Shown here: positions 7,408 through 14,740 of the stretch, piece after piece | How the letters are laid out: each line of letters opens with the position of its first letter | Position numbering within the stretch: position 1 is the first letter of the stretch | Assembly: GCF_024198235.1 (NCBI RefSeq) | Contig: NZ_JAKCFB010000033.1 | Location: forward strand, 41,517 to 105,516 | Direction of reading: 5' to 3' | Source: Myxococcus dinghuensis | Lineage (GTDB): Bacteria > Myxococcota > Myxococcia > Myxococcales > Myxococcaceae | DNA length: 64,000 nucleotides | Translations under genes and position numbers: made by a program | The notes under the pieces: model-generated | Databases searched by the model: none | What the model was told of the DNA's origin: nothing | The model's input: only the letters and a program-made list of their open reading frames with translations

Positions 7408-8958
7408 ATGCCAGGCCCGTTCATCGAAGACGCGCAGATTGCACACGCGCGCAAGCTGGCGGAGGAGATCGTCAACCCGATCTTCGACCTCATCCGCCGC
7501 AACACCACTGTTTCCATCGAGCGCACCGTGTTGCGCTTCTTCGGCATTTCCGGGGCGGGGGCCCGAGGAGTGCCGCTCGCCAACCTGATGGTCGACAAGC
7601 TGAAGGCCGCCGGGGTGCTCAACCGGGGCGCGGCCTATTGGTACGGCCGGGCGCTACAACTGGGGGCGAAGAGTCCGCTGGAGGCCGTCGAGCGGTTGAC
7701 GGCGCTGCCCACGGACAAGCTGGGTCCGCTGCCTGCGGAGCAGGAGCAACGGCTGCGCGCCGAGGTCCGCGAGGAGGCTCGCGCGGCGTTGGAGGACATG
7801 AAGGCCCGCCTCGCGCAGCGCGACGCGCTCCGCCAGCAGTTCCCCATGTCGCCCGCGCCGCACAAGTACGTCATCGTCGCCACGGGCAACATCTACGACG
7901 ACGTGGATCAGGCCCGGGCGGCGGCCCAGGCGGGCGCGGACGTCATCGCGGTCATCCGGTCCACGGCCCAGTCGCTCCTGGACTACGTGCCCCACGGCGC
8001 CACCACGGAGGGCTACGGCGGCACGTACGCGACCCAGGAGAACTTCCGCATCATGCGCGAGGCCCTGGACGAGGAGAGCCGCAAGCTCAAGCGCTACATC
8101 CAGTTGACCAACTACTCGTCCGGCCTGTGCATGTCGGAGATCGCCTTCTGCGCGGCCTACGAGCGGCTGGACATGCTCCTCAACGACGCGATGTACGGAA
8201 TCCTCTTCCGCGACATCAACATGCGTCGCACCTTCATCGACCAGTACTTCAGCCGCCGCATCTGCGCCCTGGCGGGCATCATCATCAACACGGGCGAGGA
8301 CAACTACATCACCACGGCGGACGCGTACGACGCGGCCCACACGGTCATCGCCAGCCAGTTCATCAACGAGTGCTTCGCCAAGCGGGCGGGCCTGAAGGAC
8401 TGGCAGTTGGGCATCGGGCACTCGTACGAGATCGACCCGTACCGCGACGACACGCTCCTGTTGGAGCTGTCGCAGGCGATGCTCGTGCGCCGCTGCTTCC
8501 CGGACGCGCCGCTGAAGTACATGCCGCCCACCAAGCACAAGGAGACGGACATCTTCTTCAGCCACGCGTACGACGTGATGGCGGACCTGGTGGCCATCTG
8601 GACGCGGCAGGGCATCCAGCTGCTGGGCATGATGACGGAGGCCATGCACACGCCGCTCCTGGCGGACCGCTTCGTGGCGCTCAAGTCCGCCAACTACATC
8701 CACCGCGCGGCGCGGGGCATCGACGAGGAGTTCACCGTCCGGGAGGACGGGAAGATCGCCAACCGGGCCCGCGAGGTGTTCGCCCAGGCGATGAAGCTGC
8801 TCCAGGAGTGCCGCGACGAGGGCATGGTGGCCGCCATCGGCAAGGGGCACTTCGGCGACGTGAAGCGCGAGGAGACCGGCGGCAAGGGGCTCGACGGCGT
8901 GCTGGAGAAGTCGCCCGACTACTTCAATCCGTTCCTGGAAATCCTGGAGGCAGCATGA
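7408..8958 (+). CDS. kamD: Lysine 5,6-aminomutase alpha subunit
   Basis: Large subunit of the adenosylcobalamin- and PLP-dependent aminomutase that moves the terminal amino group of beta-lysine (or D-lysine) from C6 to C5. The length of 516 residues equals that of known KamD proteins. Recognisable family sequence includes KYVIVATGNIYDDVDQA, YIQLTNYSSGLCMSEIAF, FRDINMRRTFIDQYFSRR, TGEDNYITTADAYDA and KYMPPTKHKETDIFF. The ATG at 7408 follows GTAAGG. It is the first gene of a tight operon; its TGA overlaps the start of the next gene by four bases. The partner subunit kamE follows after one intervening gene, which is unusual. Confidence 0.95.
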   Translation: MPGPFIEDAQIAHARKLAEEIVNPIFDLIRRNTTVSIERTVLRFFGISGAGARGVPLANLMVDKLKAAGVLNRGAAYWYGRALQLGAKSPLEAVERLTALPTDKLGPLPAEQEQRLRAEVREEARAALEDMKARLAQRDALRQQFPMSPAPHKYVIVATGNIYDDVDQARAAAQAGADVIAVIRSTAQSLLDYVPHGATTEGYGGTYATQENFRIMREALDEESRKLKRYIQLTNYSSGLCMSEIAFCAAYERLDMLLNDAMYGILFRDINMRRTFIDQYFSRRICALAGIIINTGEDNYITTADAYDAAHTVIASQFINECFAKRAGLKDWQLGIGHSYEIDPYRDDTLLLELSQAMLVRRCFPDAPLKYMPPTKHKETDIFFSHAYDVMADLVAIWTRQGIQLLGMMTEAMHTPLLADRFVALKSANYIHRAARGIDEEFTVREDGKIANRAREVFAQAMKLLQECRDEGMVAAIGKGHFGDVKREETGGKGLDGVLEKSPDYFNPFLEILEAA

Positions 8959-9428
8959 TGCTCGGTACGCTTCTGACGATGGTGGTGGCCGCGGGCGGTT
9001 CGGCGGACGCGCTGGCGAACTTCCAGGTGAAGAACGTCGCGGTGCAGGTGCCGGCCGCGTGGCAGCGCTCGGTGGAGGACGGGTCGACGAAGTTCCTCGC
9101 CCCCAGCGGTGACGCCTACTTCCTGGTGGACGTGGGCACGGTGCAGACGGCGGGCATGAAGGCCCAGGTCTGCGTGGACAAGATCACCGCCGGCATCGGC
9201 GGCACGGGTTGGGAGAAGCTCAAGGTGGGCGGACAGCCCGCGGCGAAGCGGCTGGACTCCGACGCGTCCACCAACGGCGGCGTGGTCGACACCGTGACGT
9301 ACGTGGGCTGTGACGGACGCACCACGTGGTCCATCGTCTTCTTCATGGAGCAGGCGAAGAAGGCGCGGTTCTCGACGCTGGCCGACAAGGTGGGCACCAG
9401 CGTGAAGATCCAGCGGGCGGGGAAATAG
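8955..9428 (+). CDS. Unknown small protein between kamD and kamE, probably exported
   Basis: A 157-residue protein I do not recognise. The N-terminus (MMLGTLLTMVVAAGGSADA) looks like a weak signal peptide, although it has no early positive charges. The mature part is a compact mixed alpha/beta sequence with two cysteines, in AQVCVDK and VGCDGRT, which could form a disulfide. The segment VAVQVPAAWQRSVEDGSTKFLAPSG resembles the start of small 'PsbP/SbcD-like' periplasmic domains only in a general way. It begins with an ATGA overlap on kamD, is preceded by CTGGAGG, and ends four bases before kamE. Translational coupling to a cytosolic enzyme's two subunits implies co-expression, but a function in lysine metabolism is not shown. 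Confidence 0.85.
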   Translation: MMLGTLLTMVVAAGGSADALANFQVKNVAVQVPAAWQRSVEDGSTKFLAPSGDAYFLVDVGTVQTAGMKAQVCVDKITAGIGGTGWEKLKVGGQPAAKRLDSDASTNGGVVDTVTYVGCDGRTTWSIVFFMEQAKKARFSTLADKVGTSVKIQRAGK

Positions 9429-9432
9429 AGCG

Positions 9433-10218
9433 ATGGTGAAGCCGAGCAAGCAGATCATCCGTCCCTACGGAGACCGTCGGGACGACGGGGTCGTGCAGCT
9501 GTCGTTCACGCTGCCGGTGCCCCTGTCGGAGAAGGCCAAGGAGGCCGCCGCCGTCTTCACTCGGAAGATGGGGTTCTCCGACGTGAAGGTGGCCGCCGCG
9601 GAGCGCGCCGCGGACAACTACACCTTCTTCATCGTGTACGCCCGCTCGGGCATGTACCTGGACTACGCCGAAATCGACGTGCCCGAGGTCGTCGTCAAGA
9701 AGATGTCGTTCGACGACCTCAACGCCTTCATCAAGGAGAAGGTGGGCCGGCGCATCGTCGTGTTCGGCGCGTGCACCGGCACGGACACGCACACGGTGGG
9801 CATCGACGCCATCCTGAACATGAAGGGCTACGCGGGCGACTACGGCCTGGAGCGCTATCCCGGGTTCGAGGCGTTCAACCTGGGCAGCCAGGTCCCCAAC
9901 GAGGACCTCATCAAGAAGGCCCTGGCGAAGAACGCCGACGCCATCCTGGTGAGCCAGGTCGTCACCCAGCGCGACGTGCACAAGGACAACTCGCGCCACT
10001 TCATCGAGGCGGCGAAGGCGGCGGGCATCCACGGCAAGGTGCAACTGCTCTTGGGCGGCCCCCGCGTGGACCACAAGCTGGCGCTGGAGCTGGGCTTCGA
10101 CGCGGGCTTCGGGCCGGGCACCAAGCCCTCGGACGTGGCCAACTACATCGTCCACGCGCTCCTCAAGAAGGAGGGCAAGGAGCCCCAGGACATGCACTTC
10201 CAGGGAGAGCCCACGTGA
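9433..10218 (+). CDS. kamE: Lysine 5,6-aminomutase beta subunit, cobalamin-binding
   Basis: Small subunit (261 residues) of the lysine 5,6-aminomutase. It carries the base-off/His-on cobalamin motif D118-x-H120-x-x-G123 within GTDTHTVGIDAIL. Nearby Lys131 (NMKGYAGDYGLE) corresponds in position to the lysine that holds PLP in the resting enzyme. Later Rossmann-like B12-domain sequence includes DAILVSQVVTQRDVHKDN and LLLGGPRVDHKLALELGFDAGFGPGTKPSDVA. Its stop overlaps the GTG start of kal. The enzyme needs adenosylcobalamin, so supply from elsewhere in the genome is required. Confidence 0.95.
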   Translation: MVKPSKQIIRPYGDRRDDGVVQLSFTLPVPLSEKAKEAAAVFTRKMGFSDVKVAAAERAADNYTFFIVYARSGMYLDYAEIDVPEVVVKKMSFDDLNAFIKEKVGRRIVVFGACTGTDTHTVGIDAILNMKGYAGDYGLERYPGFEAFNLGSQVPNEDLIKKALAKNADAILVSQVVTQRDVHKDNSRHFIEAAKAAGIHGKVQLLLGGPRVDHKLALELGFDAGFGPGTKPSDVANYIVHALLKKEGKEPQDMHFQGEPT

Positions 10219-10613
10219 GCACGGGAACCAAGGCCATCATCCGGCTGCGCATGAGCAGCCATGACGCGCACTACGGCGGCAACCTCGTCGACGGCGCGCG
10301 CATGCTGGGCCTGTTCGGCGACGTGGCCACGGAGCTGTGCATCCGGGCCGACGGCGACGAGGGGCTGTTCCGCGCCTACGACTCCGTGGAGTTCCTGGCG
10401 CCGGTGTACGCCGGGGACTTCATCGAGGCGGAAGGGGAGATCGTCAGCGCGGGCAACACGTCGCGCAAGATGCGCTTCGAGGCCCGCAAGGTCATCCGCC
10501 CGCGCCCGGATGTGAACGATTCGGCGGCGGACGTGCTGACGGAGCCCGTGGTGGTGTGCCGTGCTTCGGGGACCTGCGTGGTTCCCAAGGACAAGCAGCG
10601 AGGTCAGCGATGA
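10215..10613 (+). CDS. kal: 3-aminobutyryl-CoA ammonia-lyase
   Basis: Eliminates ammonia from L-3-aminobutyryl-CoA to give crotonyl-CoA. The GTG start at 10215 overlaps the kamE stop by four bases and gives 132 residues, the usual size of this single hotdog-fold enzyme. Family-like sequence includes RLRMSSHDAHYGGNLVDGARMLGLFGDVATEL and VYAGDFIEAEGEIVSAGNTSRKM, shown here in two parts of the N-terminal and central regions. Its stop overlaps the ATG of kce. The identification is strong because the gene lies between kamE and kce, as in lysine-fermenting bacteria. The crotonyl-CoA product can enter butanoyl or acetyl-CoA metabolism. Confidence 0.92.
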   Translation: MSTGTKAIIRLRMSSHDAHYGGNLVDGARMLGLFGDVATELCIRADGDEGLFRAYDSVEFLAPVYAGDFIEAEGEIVSAGNTSRKMRFEARKVIRPRPDVNDSAADVLTEPVVVCRASGTCVVPKDKQRGQR

Positions 10614-11437
10614 GTCCTCCCATGGTCCTCACCGCGGCGATGGTGGGCGCGGAGACGACGCGCGCCCAGACGCCGCACCTGCCCATCACCGCCGAGGAGA
10701 TCGCCGAGGACGCCGCGCGCTGTCGCGAGGCGGGCGCGGCCATGGTGCACCTGCACGTGCGCACCCCGGACGGCAAGCCGTCGCAGGACGCGGAGCTGTT
10801 CCGGGCCGCCATCCGCGCCATCCGCGCGCGCACCGACGTGCTCATCCAGACGTCCACCGGTGGCGCGGTGGGCATGACGGTGGACGAGCGCTGCGGTCCG
10901 CTGACGCTGACGGGGGCGGACCGGCCGGACATGGCCACGCTCACCACGGGCACGGTGAACTTCGGGGAAGAGGTCTTCTGGAATCCCCGCCCGCTCGTGC
11001 GCGACATCGCCAGGCGCATCCGCGCCCTGGGCCTGCGCCCGGAGCTGGAGTGCTTCGACGTGGGGATGATCGACGAGGCCCGCTACCTGGCGAAGGAGGG
11101 GCTGGTGGAGCTGCCCGCGCACTTCGACTTCGTGCTGGGCGTGCCGGGCACGCTCCAGGCGCGGCCGGAGGTGCTGGACTTCATGATCGCCTCGTTGCCG
11201 GAGGCCTCCACCTGGACCGTGGCCGGCGTGGGCCGCTTCCAGCTCCCGTTCGTGGAGGAGGCGGCGAAGCGCGGCGGCAACGCGCGGGTGGGCCTGGAGG
11301 ACAACATCTACGTGTCCAAGGGCGTGCTCGCGAAGGGCAACTGGGAGCTCGTGGCGGACGCCGCGAAGCGTGCCCGGGCCCACGGCCGCGAGCCGGCCAC
11401 GCCCCAGCAGGCGCGCGAGCTGTTGCGGCTGGGCTGA
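10610..11437 (+). CDS. kce: 3-keto-5-aminohexanoate cleavage enzyme
   Basis: Zn-dependent enzyme that condenses 5-amino-3-oxohexanoate with acetyl-CoA and splits the product to acetoacetate and 3-aminobutyryl-CoA. The 275-residue protein belongs to the DUF849/BKACE family. The metal-binding HxH is in AAMVHLHVRTPDGKPSQD; other family segments are LIQTSTGGAVGMTVDERC, ATLTTGTVNFGEEVFWN, GLRPELECFDVGM, WTVAGVGRFQLPF and RVGLEDNIYVSKG. BKACE members accept different beta-keto acids, so kce specificity is taken from operon context. It overlaps kal by four bases and is the last clear gene of the operon. Confidence 0.93.
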   Translation: MSPPMVLTAAMVGAETTRAQTPHLPITAEEIAEDAARCREAGAAMVHLHVRTPDGKPSQDAELFRAAIRAIRARTDVLIQTSTGGAVGMTVDERCGPLTLTGADRPDMATLTTGTVNFGEEVFWNPRPLVRDIARRIRALGLRPELECFDVGMIDEARYLAKEGLVELPAHFDFVLGVPGTLQARPEVLDFMIASLPEASTWTVAGVGRFQLPFVEEAAKRGGNARVGLEDNIYVSKGVLAKGNWELVADAAKRARAHGREPATPQQARELLRLG

Positions 11438-11602
11438 GGGCGGGGAGGTCGTGCCCGCCGGAGTCCCACTGGGGCGGCGGCGGGCATTCGTCTGTCTGGG
11501 GCTGTCAGGACTCGAGGGCCCTGCGCGTCGGGCGTCGCCGGACGCCACCCGTTCGCTCGTGTTGCCGGACGGAAGGGCCCTGTCACCCGAGGGACCATTC
11601 GC

Positions 11603-12379
11603 ATGGACACGGAGCTGAAGGGCAGGGGCGTCCTCGTCACGGGCGGCGCGGGCGGTATCGGTACGGCGCTGGTGCGCGCGTTCTCCGAGGAGGGCGCGAG
11701 GGTGGCGGTGCACTACCGCTCCAGCGAGGACAAGGCGCTGCGCCTGTCCCGGGACGTGGGCGGCGTGGCGCTGCGCGCGGACCTGACGGTGGAGGCGGAG
11801 GTGGACGCGCTCGTGCCCGCGGCGGTCGCCGCGCTGGGCCGCCTGGACGTGCTCGTGTGCAACGCGGGCCGGTACCCCGCACCGGACGAGTCACTCTGGG
11901 ACATGTCGCTGGCGCGCTGGCGGCAGACGCTGGCGGAGAACCTGGACAGCGTCTTCCTGTGCTGCCGTGCCTTCCTGCGGCACATGGCGACCACGGGTAC
12001 GGGCAACATCGTCATCATCAGCTCCACCGCGGGGCTGTTCGGCGAGGCCGGCCACACCGACTACGCGGCGGCGAAGGGCGCGCTGGCGAGCGGGTTCGTC
12101 AAGAGCTTGAAGAACGAGCTGGGGCGCGTCGCGCCGCTCGGGCGGGTCAACGTGGTGTGCCCCGGATGGACGGAGGTGGACCGCAATCGCGCGAAGGTGG
12201 CCGACGCGGAGTTCGTGAAGCGGGTGACCCGGACGATGCCCCTGCGCAAGGTGGGGCAGCCGGAGGACGTCGCGCGCGTGGTGGTGACGTTGGCGTCGGA
12301 TCGCATCTCCGGCCACGTGACGGGCGAGGTCGTCACCGTGGCGGGGGGCATGGAAGGACGGGTGTTGCATGACGTTTGA
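11603..12379 (+). CDS. Short-chain dehydrogenase/reductase (3-oxoacyl-ACP reductase-like)
   Basis: A classical SDR of 258 residues. The cofactor-binding TGGAGGIG spans residues 13-20, the structural NAG motif is in VLVCNAGRYPAP, catalytic Ser is in VIISSTAGLFG, and Tyr154/Lys158 form YxxxK in DYAAAKGAL. The PG motif appears as VVCPGWTEVDRNR and the C-terminus as SGHVTGEVVTVAGGM. It resembles FabG and related beta-ketoacyl reductases; the natural substrate cannot be read from sequence. It starts 165 bases after kce and overlaps the following methyltransferase gene by 11 bases. The two probably work together, but a link to lysine degradation is only positional. Confidence 0.9.
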   Translation: MDTELKGRGVLVTGGAGGIGTALVRAFSEEGARVAVHYRSSEDKALRLSRDVGGVALRADLTVEAEVDALVPAAVAALGRLDVLVCNAGRYPAPDESLWDMSLARWRQTLAENLDSVFLCCRAFLRHMATTGTGNIVIISSTAGLFGEAGHTDYAAAKGALASGFVKSLKNELGRVAPLGRVNVVCPGWTEVDRNRAKVADAEFVKRVTRTMPLRKVGQPEDVARVVVTLASDRISGHVTGEVVTVAGGMEGRVLHDV

Positions 12380-13160
12380 CGTGGATGTGCGGAAGTACAA
12401 CCGCGAGGCATGGGACCGGCAGGTGGCGGCGGGGGACCGGTGGACCATCCCGGTGGGGCCGGAGGTCATCGCGGCGGCGCGGCGCGGCGAGTGGAGCATC
12501 GTCCTCACCCCGACGAAGCCGGTGCCGCGCGAGTGGTTCGGCGACATCGCGGGCAAGCAGGTGCTGTGTCTGGCGGGGGCGGGGGGCCAGCAGGCGCCCG
12601 TGCTGGCGGCGGCCGGGGCCCACGTGACGGTGCTGGACAACTCGCCCGGGCAGCTCGGCCAGGACCGGAAGGTGGCCGAGCGCGAGGGGCTGACCCTGCG
12701 GCTCGTGGAGGGGGACATGCGCGACCTCTCCGTCTTCGCGGATGGCAGCTTCGACCTCGTCTTCCACCCGTGCTCGAACTGCTTCGTGGACACCGTGCGG
12801 CCCGTGTGGCGCGAGGCGTTCCGCGTGCTGCGGCCCGGTGGGGCGCTCCTGTCGGGCTTCAGCAACCCGGTCATCTTCCTCTTCGACCCGGAGCTCCAGG
12901 AGCAGGGCGTGCTGCAGCTCAAGTACAAGATGCCCTATTCGGACTTCACCAGCCTGACGGACGAGGAGCGTCGACGGTACACCGACAAGGGCGAGCCCCT
13001 GTGTGTCGGCCACTCGCTCCAGGACCAACTGGGCGGGCAACTGGACGCGGGCTTCGTCCTCGCGGGCCTCTTCGAGGACCGGCACGTGTCGGGTGACGCG
13101 GTGTCCGAGTATTTCGACGGGTTCATCGCCACGCGCGCCGTCAAGCCGACGGGGCGGTGA
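12369..13160 (+). CDS. Class I SAM-dependent methyltransferase
   Basis: A 263-residue methyltransferase of the UbiE/Methyltransf_11 type. Motif I is GKQVLCLAGAGGQQAPVL, followed by the acidic residue ending strand 2 (VTVLDNSPGQL), the adenine-binding GDMRDL and motif post-II DGSFDLVFHPCSN. The post-motif VLRPGGALLSGF is typical. The substrate is unknown; many close relatives in actinobacteria and myxobacteria are simply annotated as class I methyltransferases. Its ATG lies within the end of the SDR gene, so the two are translationally coupled. Confidence 0.9.
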   Translation: MTFDVDVRKYNREAWDRQVAAGDRWTIPVGPEVIAAARRGEWSIVLTPTKPVPREWFGDIAGKQVLCLAGAGGQQAPVLAAAGAHVTVLDNSPGQLGQDRKVAEREGLTLRLVEGDMRDLSVFADGSFDLVFHPCSNCFVDTVRPVWREAFRVLRPGGALLSGFSNPVIFLFDPELQEQGVLQLKYKMPYSDFTSLTDEERRRYTDKGEPLCVGHSLQDQLGGQLDAGFVLAGLFEDRHVSGDAVSEYFDGFIATRAVKPTGR

Positions 13161-13292
13161 GGTGGGGAGGAGTCCCTCCCGGGCCCCATGCGGGGCGGGA
13201 TTTAACCTTCCGGGTCGCGCGGGGTTTTTCCTGGCATCGGGGGACGCGAGCGGGAGTGCCCGCGTCCCTCGGAACCACTGGAGAAACGAAAC

Positions 13293-13697
13293 ATGCGTCT
13301 GACGACCCTGCTGACCTCCTTCGCCGCCGCCTCCTTGCTGCTCGCCACGCCGGTGCTCGCTGGTGACGGCGACAAGGCCGCTGACGGACAGTGCTCGCAG
13401 CCCCACGCCCACGGTCACCGGGGCATGAAGGGCGGCAGGCACGGCGGCATGCACCTGGCGCGGATGGAGCACCGGCTCGACCGCGCCGTGGAGAGCGGCC
13501 GCCTCTCCCAGGCCCAGGCCGACCAGTTCAAGGGCGAGATGCGCCAGCTCCGCGACGAGACGAAGGCCCAGCGCGACGCCGCGGGGGGCCAGCTCACCGA
13601 GGAGCAGCGCACCCAGTTCAAGGAGCGCGCCCGCGCCCTGCGCGAGAAGGTGAAGGCCGCCCTGAAGGAGACGGCGCCCGCGAAGCAGGAGACCTGA
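13293..13697 (+). CDS. Small periplasmic His/Gly-rich protein, Spy/LTxxQ-like
   Basis: A 134-residue protein with a clear signal peptide (MRLTTLLTSFAAASLLLATPVLA). The mature N-terminus has a His/Gly-rich stretch (PHAHGHRGMKGGRHGGMH) that could bind metal ions. The rest is predicted helical and charged, with LSQAQADQFKGEMRQLRDE and LTEEQRTQFKERARALRE. This pattern recalls the LTxxQ-containing Spy/CpxP chaperone and metal-sensing families, but the similarity is weak, so the role is tentative. It is preceded by 132 bases containing a small hairpin and an AT-richer stretch that probably holds its promoter. Confidence 0.75.
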   Translation: MRLTTLLTSFAAASLLLATPVLAGDGDKAADGQCSQPHAHGHRGMKGGRHGGMHLARMEHRLDRAVESGRLSQAQADQFKGEMRQLRDETKAQRDAAGGQLTEEQRTQFKERARALREKVKAALKETAPAKQET

Positions 13698-13804
13698 CGG
13701 GCGGAAGGGGAGGGGAACTTGCCGCGTGAGTGGTGACGCGTGCGAGGGAGTCGGGACGTCGGGCAGACTCACGGGAGCCGTTCCTCCTTCGCGTGAGGTC
13801 GCGT

Positions 13805-14734
13805 GTGCGCCTGCTTCGATTCGCCGTGCTGATGTTCTGGGGCGCCGGGTGCGGCGCGCATTCGCGGCGCCAGCCCGAGCCCCTTCCGGGCCCGGACAAG
13901 GCCGAGCCCGTGCAGCCGTCCGTGGATGACGCGGAGCTGCTCCGAGTCCAGCGCAGCGCGCTCTACATCGTCGAGGCGGAGCGGGCGGCCATCCGCGCCA
14001 CCGACATCCTCCTGGCGGACGAGACGTTGGACCGCTCCCGGCTGCAGTGGTTCTTCACCCTCCCCTTCGGTGGCGCCTGGTACGGGCTCTTCGGGAAGGT
14101 GGATGACGCGGGGACGTTCAACCCGTCCTATGCGCTGAAGGCGCCGTTCGAGGCACCGGAGTGGATGGAGCGCATCCCCGTGGAGGGCCTTCCCACGGAC
14201 TTCAGCCACGTGGCGCGCGCGGTGCGGACCGCGGTGCAGACCGCGCACGAGGCGTTCGGCTCCCGGCGGGTGAACCTGGTCGTCCGGCTGGAGGCGTCGG
14301 GCGAGCTGACCGTCTACGTGCTCCAGGGCAGCCACCATCCCGGGCGCGTGAACCTGGGCGGCGACTTCCGGTTCCGCTTCGGTCCGGACGGGCGGACGCT
14401 CCTGGAGAAGACGCAGCTCCACCAGGGCGTCTTCGAGGCGCGGGCGCCGAGCGGGGACACGTCCGAGGGCGCCGAGGTGGCCCTCCATACCCACGTGCTG
14501 TTCCCCGGGCCGCTCGAGACGGAGCTCGCGCTGGTGATGCTCTACCCGGAGCTGGGCATGCTCGTGGTCGCTCCGCAGGAGGCGGGCACCGTGTACGTCC
14601 TGCTCCCGGATGGAGCCATCTGGATCCGCACGGACGCGCCGGCGCAGCGGCGCGTCCTGAAGCCGGATGGGACGTTCGAGTTCAGCGACCTGGAGGCGCC
14701 CGAGCCGGCGCCGTCCCAGGCGGAGTCCCCCTGA
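13805..14734 (+). CDS. Predicted lipoprotein of unknown function
   Basis: A 309-residue protein that I do not recognise. The GTG at 13805 is preferred because TGAGGT lies six bases upstream and it gives a compact lipoprotein signal (LLRFAVLMFWGAGCGAH) with the lipobox cysteine in WGAGC. A GTG at 13793 is possible. The body has a region ERIPVEGLPTDFSHVARAVRTA, then a beta-rich part (ELTVYVLQGSHHPGRVNL, FRFRFGPDGRTLLEK) and a likely metal- or ligand-binding ALHTHVLFPGPLETELALVM. The C-terminus is Glu/Ala/Pro-rich. It converges on the ChaN-like gene, with only six bases between stops. Confidence 0.75.
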   Translation: MRLLRFAVLMFWGAGCGAHSRRQPEPLPGPDKAEPVQPSVDDAELLRVQRSALYIVEAERAAIRATDILLADETLDRSRLQWFFTLPFGGAWYGLFGKVDDAGTFNPSYALKAPFEAPEWMERIPVEGLPTDFSHVARAVRTAVQTAHEAFGSRRVNLVVRLEASGELTVYVLQGSHHPGRVNLGGDFRFRFGPDGRTLLEKTQLHQGVFEARAPSGDTSEGAEVALHTHVLFPGPLETELALVMLYPELGMLVVAPQEAGTVYVLLPDGAIWIRTDAPAQRRVLKPDGTFEFSDLEAPEPAPSQAESP

Positions 14735-14740
14735 CGCCGC

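Noticed and set aside
13165..13180. GGGAGG/CCTCCC hairpin after the methyltransferase as a terminator
   Set aside because: Only a 6-bp stem without a T-run, in a region where short GC stems are expected by chance.
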